From contig NZ_NMQW01000057.1 of NCBI RefSeq assembly GCF_002234615.1, positions 62,001-126,000 on the forward strand: a DNA stretch of 64,000 nucleotides, read 5' to 3'. A model generated the notes under the pieces. The model was not told where the DNA came from. It was given only the letters and a program-made list of their open reading frames with translations, and did not search any database. Below are positions 25,353 to 36,192 of this stretch, in pieces. This DNA comes from Paenibacillus rigui. Its GTDB lineage: Bacteria; Bacillota; Bacilli; Paenibacillales; NBRC-103111. A program made the position numbers and the translations under genes. The stretch's first letter is position 1. Each line of letters starts with the position of its first letter.

Positions 25353-27965
25353 TCATTCTTTATTCGGCTCTAATAAGGAATCACCGATCAGTTCAAGACA
25401 AACGATGGCATTCAAGCACCATTGGGAAACGGAATTCGTCGAAATCCACGGAATTTCGTGAATGTCTCTGATGTACTCGGCTCTCGAAACCGGCAGCCGC
25501 TCCGCAGCCAGCTTCAAATCCCCCATCCCTGCGTCGTTCAGCAGAATCGTCCAGGCCTGCTTGGCCAATGCCTCATCCTTATACTTCCGCGCGGCAAAGG
25601 CGGCTATGCCGGTAGAAAACATCGGCCACGCATAGCCTCCGCTCGGCATATCCCCAACCAGCTGCTGCTCCTTCTGTTCTCTCGGCAAATTGTAAAAGGC
25701 GCCGATTTCGGCTAGCATCTCATCCCAATCCGGGTCTTTCAGCATAAGCGACAGCTCCATCCATACTTGCGGACCACCCATACAGATGGCCAGATGGCCT
25801 CCCGCGTTATTGCCCATATCGAACAGCCGGCCGGTTTTCGGATCATAGCCATGAACGGCCAGGTTCCGCATCCGGTTCGGCATCTGCTTCAATGATTCGA
25901 TGCCCGTAAGCAGCTTGTCACGGTACGAAGTATCCTCCGTCCGTTCCCAACGGGTCATCCAGTTCGAGGTAAAAGCGGCCCAGTCCGGTCCCACGCGGGC
26001 GTGTGTCGGGTATTCGTCCTTCGGAAAGTAATAGCGCATCGGATCCAAATGGACGGTCGTATAATCGGAATCGACCACTTCATTCATGATGTCTCCAATC
26101 CGCTCATCCGCTGTCAAGTAATAGTAATAGCGGTGCAGCCCCGCCATTGAAATCCGCGCTTCCTTACAGCCGCAGCCCCAATGCACGACGTTATGACGGG
26201 AGCCCAAGCCCGCATATTCTCCGAAATGATATACATCCGCTTCGCTTGTATGCCGGGTCATCGCCTCCGCCATCCGAAACACATCCGCTCTGCCTGTCCG
26301 AAGGAACATGAGCCACAGCCACATGTTGGGCACCAGCTCCGTATTTTGCCAAGCGCAGCCTCCGATGTCGTAGCGCCAAGTATGGCGCACCGTGTCATAG
26401 CTGTGCATGACATCGCCATAATCCCAGAAGCCGTACCATCTGCGCTGTTCGATTTCCTGCTGGTAAAATGCAATGGCAGCCTCCAGCTGATCCTCGACGG
26501 CTCCTTTGACCGGGGAGCTGCGGTCCGGAAGACTCCACACGCCGAACGCTTGGGTGCGATGGTAGTACTCCGGCTCGCAAACCAGCAAGGACGGCGATTG
26601 CGTTTCCGCCGTAAGCGCCAGCAGCTCATCGTGGCTCGGCGTACGATCGCAGCACCATAAAGACAGCTCGCTCGTATTGGCCACCCCGTAAGGCGTGCTC
26701 CGCATTTCGTCGAAGCCTTCGTACGAGGATTGAAGATGCGTCGTCGTATCATAATGGCGCAGGTCCATCGCCGGCGCGTCCGGAGACCAGAACCACAGCG
26801 TCATCTCGGCCGTTTCCTTCGACAGCCCACTCAGCTCAAGTGAAGACGGATGCTTCCGCCAAAAGTTTCTGACCCCCGCGGCCAAGCCCCCGTGCTCCCC
26901 GCCGGCAAACACCAATCCGTTGGAACGGTTCCCTGCCGCTGCCCGAATCCATGCACAGCCTTCCTGAGTGCGCTTCGAGATCGTATACGAGTCCGCAGAT
27001 TGCTGAACCAGCTTGTAGCTGTCCCATACGGCAGATTCTTCGATCAGCCCGATAAACCGCGCATCCTCCTCTGGATCGAACGCCACCTTTTCTCCAGCCG
27101 ATTGGCGCTTGAATAGCTCCTCGTACTTCCCTGTGGTCCGGATCGTCATCAAATGCTTCGGAGATTCAATGAACAAGCCGGTATCGCCCGCAAAGCGAAT
27201 ATGGCGGTTATATAACGGTCCTTGCATCGGCATAGCGAAGGTCATGCCAAGCCCTTTGATGAAATCCATATGCGGGTTGCCGTCATACATAAACGTATGA
27301 ACAGCCTTAATGGAATGCTGACCGGCATAGAAATACAGGCGCAATGTAAAAGGAAGCCATTCCCTGACACCCGAGGTCAGCTTATGACGACCTTCCACCC
27401 TGACAACAGCGCGAACGGGGCCGCTCTGTTCGATAACCGCTTCGGTCACGAGGCTGACGTAGTCATGCTCTTTGATCGAACGCTGACCGGAGGTGCAATG
27501 CCGTTCCTCCACAATACAGCGCAGCTTTCCGTCAGTGCAAAGAAGCGTATCGCCGCGATAGATCGCGCTTACGACAGACGCCCCCCGCTTATTCAACAGA
27601 CAGCGGATGCTTCCCGTATCCACTTCAATGACATCCCCTTGCTGCGATACGGCAACCTGTTCGGCTGTAGTCTGCGAGCGGTCCTGGTTCCGCTTGGTTA
27701 AGGAATAAGAAGCCGAGCGGCTGTCTGGCATGGACACCGCATGAGCGGACCATTTTACACTGCCATCGGGCCAATAAGCCGTAGGCCAGCTTTGTACCGG
27801 AAGCTCCGCCTCATCATCGCCGCGAAGAGAGAACGTTTCGCCCCGTTGAAGCTCCCCTTCCGCCCAGGGCACACCCCAAGTGACACCTGCTGCTGGAGCT
27901 TTGTGCTCCGTATTGCTATCTAACCAGCCCAATCGGATGGATTGGTCTTCCGAATGCTTTCCCAT
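25353..27965 (-). CDS. Exo-rhamnogalacturonan lyase family protein (YetA-like)
   Basis: An 870-residue protein matching the length and sequence style of the YetA/exo-rhamnogalacturonan lyase group (PL26): N-terminal LGWLDSNTEHKAPAAGVTWG, WPTAYWPDGSVKWSAHAV, then a long catalytic part with GFWDYGDVMHSYD and HWGCGCKEARISMAGLHRYY. No signal peptide, so it acts in the cytoplasm on imported rhamnogalacturonan oligomers, cutting by beta-elimination. ATG 27965 follows GGGGAG by 8 nt; ATG 27983 is an alternative. It is directly downstream of the GH105 gene (38 nt), which removes the unsaturated galacturonyl unit that lyases create, so the two act together. Confidence 0.88.
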   Translation of the reverse strand: MGKHSEDQSIRLGWLDSNTEHKAPAAGVTWGVPWAEGELQRGETFSLRGDDEAELPVQSWPTAYWPDGSVKWSAHAVSMPDSRSASYSLTKRNQDRSQTTAEQVAVSQQGDVIEVDTGSIRCLLNKRGASVVSAIYRGDTLLCTDGKLRCIVEERHCTSGQRSIKEHDYVSLVTEAVIEQSGPVRAVVRVEGRHKLTSGVREWLPFTLRLYFYAGQHSIKAVHTFMYDGNPHMDFIKGLGMTFAMPMQGPLYNRHIRFAGDTGLFIESPKHLMTIRTTGKYEELFKRQSAGEKVAFDPEEDARFIGLIEESAVWDSYKLVQQSADSYTISKRTQEGCAWIRAAAGNRSNGLVFAGGEHGGLAAGVRNFWRKHPSSLELSGLSKETAEMTLWFWSPDAPAMDLRHYDTTTHLQSSYEGFDEMRSTPYGVANTSELSLWCCDRTPSHDELLALTAETQSPSLLVCEPEYYHRTQAFGVWSLPDRSSPVKGAVEDQLEAAIAFYQQEIEQRRWYGFWDYGDVMHSYDTVRHTWRYDIGGCAWQNTELVPNMWLWLMFLRTGRADVFRMAEAMTRHTSEADVYHFGEYAGLGSRHNVVHWGCGCKEARISMAGLHRYYYYLTADERIGDIMNEVVDSDYTTVHLDPMRYYFPKDEYPTHARVGPDWAAFTSNWMTRWERTEDTSYRDKLLTGIESLKQMPNRMRNLAVHGYDPKTGRLFDMGNNAGGHLAICMGGPQVWMELSLMLKDPDWDEMLAEIGAFYNLPREQKEQQLVGDMPSGGYAWPMFSTGIAAFAARKYKDEALAKQAWTILLNDAGMGDLKLAAERLPVSRAEYIRDIHEIPWISTNSVSQWCLNAIVCLELIGDSLLEPNKE

Positions 27966-28003
27966 GTCCTCGTCTCCCCGCATTTTGCAATCCTTCGCAT
28001 CGA

Positions 28004-29071
28004 TTATTTGCTTGCCAGTGTCTCCGTCAGCAGCATGATCGCCAACGCTTGTCCATAAGCTGTAGGGCAAATCGGAATGTTCAAATAATGCTCGTCGTTC
28101 ATGCCGATCGCAGTGCCATAGGAAACCTGCAGCACCGTACCGTCCTCATCAATGTTAGCAATCACTGCTTGTACCGCCTTCTCTGCCGTAGCCGCATACG
28201 AAGCGTCCAGATATCCTTGGCGGACTGCCTTCAAAATACCGTAGCCGAATCCCGCCGTAGCCGAAGTCTCGGTGTAAGAAGACGGGTCTGTCAAAATGGT
28301 GTGCCACATGCCGTCCGATTCCTGAAGCTTGGCCAAAGTTCTCGCCTGCGCCTCCAGCGCTTCCAGCAAATAACGCTTGACCGGTCCTTCCAATTCGGCA
28401 ATTTCCAGAAACTCCACGACACCGGCTGTAAACCAGCAGTTGCCGCGGGCCCACAGTGTGCGTCCGAAGTGATGTCGGCCGATGAAGCTCCAGCCATGGA
28501 ACCACAACCCGGTCTCAGGGTCATGCAAATATTTGATATGCAGCAAAAATTGGTAGACCGCTTCGTCCACATACTCCTGCTTGCCGGTCACTTTGCCCAT
28601 CTTGGCCAAGAACAGCACGGTCATGAACAGCGTGTCGTCCCACAGCTGCTCCACATTATCCTCAATGATCGTAATATGCTGAAGTCCGCCCTCCTCGGTG
28701 CGAGGCATGTCGTACATGACCCATTCCGCCCATTCGGAGCAGACGTTCAGGTAAGCTTCGTTCTTGGTCTGCTCGTACAAGTGAATCAGGGCGAGCAGAG
28801 GCGCGACGGAATTGACATTTTTGGGAGGCAGCCCCTCAGCCAGATGACGGTCATACCAGTCAATGAGAAAATCCGTATACTCCTGTTTTCCTGTGAATCG
28901 GGTATATTTGAATAAACCGTACAAGGCAACACCGAGCGGCCATTCCCAGACATCAAAGTCCATATGGTCATTGGCATTGTCCTTGTTAGCCGACACCAGA
29001 CGCTGGAACACCTTCTCCAATAGCTCTGCCGTGTTCGTAACGGTTACCTCTTGATTCGATTGCTGCATCAT
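28004..29071 (-). CDS. GH105 unsaturated rhamnogalacturonyl hydrolase (YteR/YesR-like)
   Basis: A 355-residue intracellular alpha/alpha-barrel enzyme of the GH88/GH105 group. The catalytic Asp pair sits in LWDDTLFMTV (residues 145-146; Asp143 is the catalytic residue in YteR), with FHGWSFIGRHHFGRTLWARGNCW forming the substrate pocket and ETSATAGFGYGI near the end. It removes the unsaturated galacturonic acid left by rhamnogalacturonan lyases. ATG 29071 has AAGGGAG 7 nt upstream; the GTG two codons earlier overlaps that site. A good cre-like element lies 43 nt upstream (29114-29127), so carbon catabolite repression is likely. First gene of the operon with the lyase. Confidence 0.93.
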   Translation of the reverse strand: MMQQSNQEVTVTNTAELLEKVFQRLVSANKDNANDHMDFDVWEWPLGVALYGLFKYTRFTGKQEYTDFLIDWYDRHLAEGLPPKNVNSVAPLLALIHLYEQTKNEAYLNVCSEWAEWVMYDMPRTEEGGLQHITIIEDNVEQLWDDTLFMTVLFLAKMGKVTGKQEYVDEAVYQFLLHIKYLHDPETGLWFHGWSFIGRHHFGRTLWARGNCWFTAGVVEFLEIAELEGPVKRYLLEALEAQARTLAKLQESDGMWHTILTDPSSYTETSATAGFGYGILKAVRQGYLDASYAATAEKAVQAVIANIDEDGTVLQVSYGTAIGMNDEHYLNIPICPTAYGQALAIMLLTETLASK

Positions 29072-29113
29072 TGACACACTCCCTTAAATTGATTTAATGG
29101 ATATGAAGGTGAG

Positions 29114-29127
29114 CGCAAGCGTTTTCA
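29114..29127. promoter_or_regulatory. cre-like catabolite-responsive element
   Basis: Minus-strand TGAAAACGCTTGCG fits the CcpA consensus TGWAARCGYTWNCW at all but the last base. It is 43 nt upstream of the GH105 start. The surrounding 29072-29295 gap otherwise holds an AT-rich promoter-like stretch and no gene. Confidence 0.55.
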
Positions 29128-29295
29128 TCTGCCAGATGAGGGGCAGTAACAGCTCGTCCTGCTCTGTGGAAAGCAATGGATTGCGTTAAGATCTATGTAT
29201 ACGATACCTTTATTTGTTTTTGTTTTCAACCGTTTTCTTTTGAATTTCTTTTTTAATGCAATGAGAAAACCCATTCAACTGGACATTGAAAACCG

Positions 29296-29335
29296 CAAAT
29301 TGTAAAATCCCCTGCGAAAAAGAAAGCAGGGGATT
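29296..29335 (-). terminator. Intrinsic terminator of the arabinofuranosidase gene
   Basis: Minus strand AATCCCCTGC/GCAGGGGATT perfect 10-bp stem followed by TTTTACAATTT. Confidence 0.8.
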
Positions 29336-29387
29336 GCATGCTTGCTATTCAACTGATCTTGCCGGATAACGTCCGGCGCGTCGGCAA

Positions 29388-30951
<1,564 letters not shown>

Positions 30952-31113
30952 CTTTTATTTTCATCCTTATTTTAAAAGAAAGCTGTTTCTTCTGTCAATA
31001 ACAAAATAAACACGGCATCCATCGATGCTTATACAGGAGTGAAGCTTTTCTTTTCGCTCATTTTACTTTATACTTTATTAAAACAATCGATGACACGAGG
31101 AGTTTGTCCACCT

Positions 31114-32031
31114 ATGATTCATATCAAAGACTTAAAAACAGGCTTGAACCTATTCAAGGCATTGAGCTCCGATATCCGGCTGCAAATTATTGAACTGCTT
31201 GCTGAGCACGAGCATCTGAATTTAAATGATTTGGCCCACAAGCTGGATTTGACGAACGGCGCTATTACTATGCATATCAAGAAGCTGGAGGAGAGCGGAC
31301 TGATTGAGATTCAAACCGCGGTAGGCAAGCATGGCATCCAAAAAATATGTTATCTGAACGAAAACAAGCTTGTCGTAGAACTAAAAAGTCAGGAAAAAGG
31401 AAACAATATTTATGAGGTCGACATTCCGGTAGGACGCTACAGCTCTTATGAGGTAAAACCGACCTGCGGAATGGCAACCCGCGACAAAATCATCGGCGAG
31501 TTCGACGATCCGCGATATTTCGCCGACCCTCAGCATATTCACGCCGACATTGTATGGCTGACGGAGGGACACTTCGAGTATCGGATCCCGAATTATTTGA
31601 AATCGAACCAGCAGTTCGAGGAGCTTCAATTCATTATGGAGATCGGTTCGGAGGCACCCGGATACTGTAATAATTGGCCTTCGGATATTTATTTCTATGT
31701 GAATGATCAAGAGATCGGCTATTGGACTAGCCCAGGGGACTTCGGCGGGGTGAGAGGAACGTTTAACCCGGACTGGTGGCCTCTCAGCTTAAACCAGTAC
31801 GGACTGCTCAAGCTGATCCGTATCAACAAGGACGGCTCCTTTATTGACGGAACCAAGGTTTCCGAAATAACGCTGGATCATATCGGACTTGATTATAAAA
31901 GCGATATCAAGCTGAAAATCGGCGTGCCAGCCCACGCCAAGAACCCCCATGGCCTCACCTTATTCGGCAGCCACTTCGGCAACTACAATCAAAACATTAC
32001 CGCTCGCGTCCTATATCAGCAGCAGATGTAA
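31114..32031 (+). CDS. ArsR-type regulator with a long C-terminal domain
   Basis: A 305-residue protein. Residues 1-85 are a clear ArsR winged helix (LFKALSSDIRLQIIELLAEHEHLNLNDLAHKLDLTNGAITMHIKKLEESGLI). It lacks the metal-binding cysteine motif of metal sensors. About 200 residues follow (EVDIPVGRYSSYEVKPTCG, WPSDIYFYVNDQEIGYWTSPGDFGG, RGTFNPDWWPLSLNQYG), rich in aromatic residues and probably beta-stranded, which I read as a sugar-sensing domain. ATG 31114 follows GAGGAG (11 nt); the upstream in-frame codons lack a site. Divergent from abfA, which it probably controls. The C-terminal function is inference. Confidence 0.85.
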   Translation: MIHIKDLKTGLNLFKALSSDIRLQIIELLAEHEHLNLNDLAHKLDLTNGAITMHIKKLEESGLIEIQTAVGKHGIQKICYLNENKLVVELKSQEKGNNIYEVDIPVGRYSSYEVKPTCGMATRDKIIGEFDDPRYFADPQHIHADIVWLTEGHFEYRIPNYLKSNQQFEELQFIMEIGSEAPGYCNNWPSDIYFYVNDQEIGYWTSPGDFGGVRGTFNPDWWPLSLNQYGLLKLIRINKDGSFIDGTKVSEITLDHIGLDYKSDIKLKIGVPAHAKNPHGLTLFGSHFGNYNQNITARVLYQQQM

Positions 32032-32052
32032 ACAATATAAGGTTTCAACAGC

Positions 32053-32091
32053 CGCGGGCAGGGGGAATCACCTCTGCCCTGTTCTTTTTTT
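32053..32091 (+). terminator. Intrinsic terminator
   Basis: GGGCAGGGG...CTCTGCCC stem followed by TGTTCTTTTTTT, just past the ArsR-type gene. Confidence 0.75.
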
Positions 32092-32257
32092 AATGAATCC
32101 GTTCATGAAAAAGGGGATGGATTCACTTTTTTTATGGCAAATAATGGGAAAACCATGGAATTCATAGATTCTGTAGTAAAATTGTAAAACTATTTTAATG
32201 TTATTTTAATAATCGTAATATATCCTATTTACATATCCAATATTAGGTTGGTGATCA

Positions 32258-32488
32258 ATGATGAAACTATTTATTACTATTCACAACAAAAAGGTACCTG
32301 TGTACACCGATGAAAAGACAAATAAGAAATTTAATTTATTAAAATCCGCCGTGGAATCGAAGCTCGTTAAAGGAAGAAAAGCAGTGAAGAAATGCCTGGA
32401 CTCCTTGATCAGCATCGAAATCGTAGGCTGCGAAGCGATTCTTCATTCCCTGAACGAACGAGACTCGCTCGCTTTATCCCTCTATTAA
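32258..32488 (+). CDS. Small hypothetical protein
   Basis: A 76-residue basic protein (many Lys in NKKFNLLKSAVESKLVKGRKAVKKCL), no membrane segment, no recognised domain. AGGTTGGTG lies 4-5 nt before the tandem ATG codons and an AT-rich promoter-like stretch precedes it. Coding is plausible from its composition and ribosome site but not proved. It stands alone between the ArsR-type gene and a convergent DinB gene. Confidence 0.45.
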   Translation: MMKLFITIHNKKVPVYTDEKTNKKFNLLKSAVESKLVKGRKAVKKCLDSLISIEIVGCEAILHSLNERDSLALSLY

Positions 32489-32601
32489 TCTATGAAAACA
32501 AACAGCTTGAAATTTTAGCATAGGCCGGGACAACAGCTTCGCCGTCTTCGAAGGCATCCGTGTGTCACAATTCACTGCATAGGCAGACCGGATGTACACA
32601 C

Positions 32602-32647
32602 AAAAAAAACAAAATCCAGACCTTTCCCGGAAGGGTCTGGATTTTGT
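32602..32647. terminator. Bidirectional intrinsic terminator
   Basis: ACAAAATCCAGACC (32609-32622) pairs perfectly with GGTCTGGATTTTGT, flanked by an A-run on the left, so it serves the minus-strand DinB gene best and possibly the small plus-strand gene. Confidence 0.8.
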
Positions 32648-32662
32648 AATGCCTGCAAAACG

Positions 32663-33178
32663 TCATTCGATGTAGCGTTCCTTCAGCACGTTCAAATGAT
32701 GCAACTCATGCCCGATGATAATACATGCCAACGCTAGCGGGGTCATGGGACCGCCGTTGACGTTGCCTTGGCGCTGCCATGCTTCATCGTTCAAGCCTGC
32801 AAGCAGCGATAGCGTGGAATGCCTTACGAGACGAAGCTCTTCAAGCAAATAAGCGGTTGCCAGCCCGTCGAAGGACGCCCCCGGCACATAGATATCCTGA
32901 TCATAGCCAGGCAAGGGCCCTGTCTCGCCGCGGGCAATACAGAGAAGCCGGTAAGCCATGATCCGTTCATTATCGGAGATATGACCTACAACCTGCTTGA
33001 CCGACCATTTGTCAGGTGCATACCGGTGCTCCCACTGCTCTTCGCTTAAGGACTCCAGCCACCCGAGCACGGTCTGGTGCTGAGCCTGCAGAATCGTTAG
33101 CAGTTCACCTTCAGGCACCAGCCCTATATACATCTCATAAAACGGATTGTATTCCCCCTGCCGAGGTCTTAACTTCAT
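32663..33178 (-). CDS. DinB family protein
   Basis: A 171-residue four-helix-bundle DinB/YfiT-type protein. Metal-binding histidines of the family are seen in VKQVVGHISDNERI and in the C-terminal IGHELHHLNVLKERY. Such proteins are often thiol-dependent or metal-dependent enzymes (for example bacillithiol transferases), but the reaction here is unknown. ATG 33178 was chosen (GAGAGGGTGG upstream); 15 further upstream codons are open but unsupported. It is transcribed alone toward the terminator at 32602-32647. Confidence 0.88.
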   Translation of the reverse strand: MKLRPRQGEYNPFYEMYIGLVPEGELLTILQAQHQTVLGWLESLSEEQWEHRYAPDKWSVKQVVGHISDNERIMAYRLLCIARGETGPLPGYDQDIYVPGASFDGLATAYLLEELRLVRHSTLSLLAGLNDEAWQRQGNVNGGPMTPLALACIIIGHELHHLNVLKERYIE

Positions 33179-33366
33179 CTCAAACCACCCTCTCCCACTT
33201 AAGATTTTAAAAAGATTCGACACGCATCCATCCTATTCCTTCCATGGATATAATCCCCTGACATCCAACGAAAAAATGACAGCTTCTTCTGGCATCGCCG
33301 AACCTGAAAAGGTACAATAAGGCTACTTCTACTATACCTATACCGACTCATGGAGAAACGAACCTT

Positions 33367-35916
33367 ATGACAGAACTGCCTATTGAATCCGCACTGCCGG
33401 AGCTTATAAAAGCGCTTGGCGCAAACACGGGCGCCGTGCTCGTCGCCCCGCCCGGAGCAGGCAAGACGACCCGTGTCCCTCTCGCCCTATTGAATGAGTC
33501 TTGGCTCGCCGGACGCAAAATATTGATGCTCGAGCCCAGACGTCTCGCGGCGCGTGCCGCCGCCCGCTTCATGGCCTCCGCATTGGACGAGCCCGTCGGA
33601 CAAACAGTCGGCTACCGGGTGAAGCTGGACTCCAAAACAAGCCCGTCCACCCGGATTGAAGTGATCACAGAAGGCGTGCTGACGCGTTTGCTGCAGGCCG
33701 ATCCGGCGCTGGAGGATGTCGGCCTCGTCATCTTCGATGAATTTCACGAGCGCAGCCTCCATGCCGATACCGGGCTGGCGCTCTGCCTGCAATCGCAGGC
33801 GCTGCTGCGCGACGACCTGCGCCTGCTGGTGATGTCGGCGACACTGGACGCCGAGCCCGTTGCCCAGCTGCTGAACGAGGCTCCGATCGTCCTGAGTGAA
33901 GGCCGCAGCTATCCGGTGGAGACAATCTTCCGGGAGAAGCGCGTGGACGGACGCATCGAGCCCGAGCTCGTCCGCACGATTCAGACGGCACTAGCGGATC
34001 ATGCAGGCGATCTGCTCGTGTTCCTGCCCGGTGAAGGCGAAATTCGCCGTGTACAGGCTAGACTGCGGGAGCTTGAACTTGGTCCGGGCGTCCGGATCAC
34101 GCCGCTGTACGGCAGCTTGCCGCAGGAAGCGCAGGATCAGGCGATCGCTCCCAGCCCGCCGGGAACCCGCAAAATCGTACTCGCCACATCGATTGCCGAG
34201 TCGAGCTTAACCGTCGAAGGCGTCCGCATCGTCATCGACTCCGGGCTGATGCGTGTGCCGCGCTTCTCGCCGCGCACCGGGATGACCTCGCTCGCGACGG
34301 TTCCCGTCTCGCGTGCGTCCGCGGATCAACGCCGCGGACGTGCAGGGCGCCTCGCCCCCGGCGTCTGCTACCGCCTGTGGACCGAGGCCGACGACCGCCG
34401 TCTGGCGTCCCGGACGACGCCGGAAATGCTCGAGGCGGACCTCGCCGCCCTCGCGCTGGAGCTGGCCGCCTGGGGCGTCGCCGACCCGGCCGAGCTGCTC
34501 TGGCTCGACCCGCCGCCTGCCGCGGCCTTCGCGCAGGCGCGGGAGCTGCTCCGCCAGCTCGGCGCGCTGAACGGCGACGGCGGCATCACGCCGCACGGCA
34601 AAAGCATGGCCGAGCTCGGGCTGCACCCCCGGCTCGCGCACATGATGCTGCAAGCCGTGCCCTTGCAGCTGGGCGAGCTGGCCTGCGAGCTGGCCGCGCT
34701 GCTGAACGAGCGCGACATGCTGCGGAGCGAGCCGCAGGCCGCGAACGCGGATGTGCGCCTGCGGCTTGAAGCGCTGCGGCGCAGCACGCCGCAGGCTGGC
34801 GCGCGGGAAGCGTCGGGTGAGCTGCCCGGCGGTGAAGCCTTCTACCAAGGCTTCACCGTCGACACCGTGGCATGCCGCCGGATTGCAGCCGAGGCAAGCC
34901 AGTGGAAGCGGGCGCTTCGGCTGTCACAAGACTCCCACCGCTCCGGGGACATAGACGCGTGCGGCATGCTGCTCGCGTTCGCCTACCCGGACCGGATCGG
35001 TCAGCAGCGTACGACGGGCCGTTTTCTGCTGCGCAACGGCCGAGGTGCCGCCTTTGGCGTCGTGCAGCCGCTATCCCGTGCGGCCTATCTGGTCGCTGCA
35101 TCGCTGGACGATCAAGGCCAGGACAGCCGCATTCATCTGGCTGCGCCTCTGGAGCTGCAGGAGCTTGAAGCCTGCATGAGGGATCAAATTACCGAGGAAT
35201 CGGTGATTGAATGGGACCGCACCGTCCAGGCCGTGCGCGCCCGCAAACGGAGACGTCTTGGCGCGCTGACGCTCGGAGAGCAAACGATCGTCAATCCCAG
35301 CCCTGACGAGGCGTTAGCCGCAGTGCTCCAGGGAATTGCAATGGAAGGCCTGTCCATCCTTCCGTGGTCCAAGGCCTCGCGTCAGCTGCAGCTGCGCCTG
35401 CAGTTTATGCATCATGCAGACCCAGCCAACTGGCCGGACGCCTGTGAGCAAGCCCTGCTGGACTCGATGGAGGAATGGCTGGCTCCCCACCTGTACGGGA
35501 TGAGAAGCCGTGCCGATCTGGCACGTCTCAACCTGCACGACATCCTGGAGGCGTGGCTGCCGTGGGAACAGCGCAAGGAGCTCGACGCTTATGCGCCTAC
35601 GCACTTTCAGGTCCCCAGCGGCTCCCGCATCGCTATCGACTACAACGAACCGTCACAGCCGCTGCTGTCCGTTCGGCTGCAGGAAATGTTCGGACTGCTC
35701 GACACCCCGCGTATCGGACGCGGCAGAGTACCCCTCACCCTGCACCTGCTGTCACCGGCCAGTCGGCCCGTGCAGGTCACGCAGGATTTGGCCAGCTTCT
35801 GGTCCGGCACCTACTTCGAGGTCAAAAAGGATTTGAAGGGACGCTACCCGAAGCATTATTGGCCGGATGATCCGCTTATTGCCCAGCCGACAAATCGGGT
35901 CCGGCCCCGAACATAA
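33367..35916 (+). CDS. hrpB: ATP-dependent helicase HrpB
   Basis: An 849-residue DEAH-type helicase. Walker A APPGAGKTT (Gly30-Lys33), DEAH-box variant VIFDEFHERSLH (near residue 123), motif III VMSATLD, and motif VI DQRRGRAGRLAPG; then the winged-helix/HA2 part and the long HrpB-specific C-terminal region (VPLTLHLLSPASRPVQVTQDLASFWSGTYFEVKKDLKGRYPKHYWPDDPL), which is diagnostic. The family is thought to act on RNA; the bacterial role is unclear. ATG has GGAGAAACGAACCTT upstream. The middle third is clearly more GC-rich than its surroundings. HrpB is mostly known from proteobacteria but does occur in Paenibacillus-type genomes. Monocistronic, followed by a terminator. Confidence 0.95.
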   Translation: MTELPIESALPELIKALGANTGAVLVAPPGAGKTTRVPLALLNESWLAGRKILMLEPRRLAARAAARFMASALDEPVGQTVGYRVKLDSKTSPSTRIEVITEGVLTRLLQADPALEDVGLVIFDEFHERSLHADTGLALCLQSQALLRDDLRLLVMSATLDAEPVAQLLNEAPIVLSEGRSYPVETIFREKRVDGRIEPELVRTIQTALADHAGDLLVFLPGEGEIRRVQARLRELELGPGVRITPLYGSLPQEAQDQAIAPSPPGTRKIVLATSIAESSLTVEGVRIVIDSGLMRVPRFSPRTGMTSLATVPVSRASADQRRGRAGRLAPGVCYRLWTEADDRRLASRTTPEMLEADLAALALELAAWGVADPAELLWLDPPPAAAFAQARELLRQLGALNGDGGITPHGKSMAELGLHPRLAHMMLQAVPLQLGELACELAALLNERDMLRSEPQAANADVRLRLEALRRSTPQAGAREASGELPGGEAFYQGFTVDTVACRRIAAEASQWKRALRLSQDSHRSGDIDACGMLLAFAYPDRIGQQRTTGRFLLRNGRGAAFGVVQPLSRAAYLVAASLDDQGQDSRIHLAAPLELQELEACMRDQITEESVIEWDRTVQAVRARKRRRLGALTLGEQTIVNPSPDEALAAVLQGIAMEGLSILPWSKASRQLQLRLQFMHHADPANWPDACEQALLDSMEEWLAPHLYGMRSRADLARLNLHDILEAWLPWEQRKELDAYAPTHFQVPSGSRIAIDYNEPSQPLLSVRLQEMFGLLDTPRIGRGRVPLTLHLLSPASRPVQVTQDLASFWSGTYFEVKKDLKGRYPKHYWPDDPLIAQPTNRVRPRT

Positions 35917-35922
35917 AGCTTC

Positions 35923-35975
35923 GAAAAAAAAGACGCCTCCATTCCACTTCTCTTGTGGCAATGGTGGCGTCTTTG
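35923..35975. terminator. Intrinsic terminator
   Basis: GACGCC-(CCATT)-CCAC loop GTGG-(ATGG)-GGCGTC, with an A-run on the left and CTTTG on the right; ends hrpB. Confidence 0.75.
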
Positions 35976-36082
35976 CCATTCTGATAAACTAAGCCAACAG
36001 ACCAGGCTAGACATGATTTCCTTTTCTCACGTTTTCCCAGACCGCCGCTAACAATCTTTTTAGATTTTCTAATTAAAGCTTA

Positions 36083-36124
36083 ACGAACACTGTTCTTTAC
36101 GAACTATGTTCGTTGTGGTATAAC
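36083..36124 (+). promoter_or_regulatory. Promoter with two TetR-type operators
   Basis: TTTACG (36096-36101), 17-bp spacer, TATAAC (36119-36124). The perfect palindrome ACGAAC-TAT-GTTCGT (36099-36113) fills the spacer, and a near copy ACGAAC-ACT-GTTCTT (36083-36097) lies 16 bp upstream. Binding of a TetR-type dimer there would block the monooxygenase promoter; the TetR gene at 37417 is the natural candidate. Confidence 0.65.
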
Positions 36125-36192
36125 TTAGATAAGTTAATCGCTTATAAGAATGGGCTTCAATAAATAAAACTTCACACAAGGAGCTGAATTTT

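Noticed and set aside
34207-35283. Several long open frames on the minus strand and other plus frames inside hrpB
   Set aside because: They are antisense or shifted shadows of a GC-rich gene; the helicase motifs fix the true frame.
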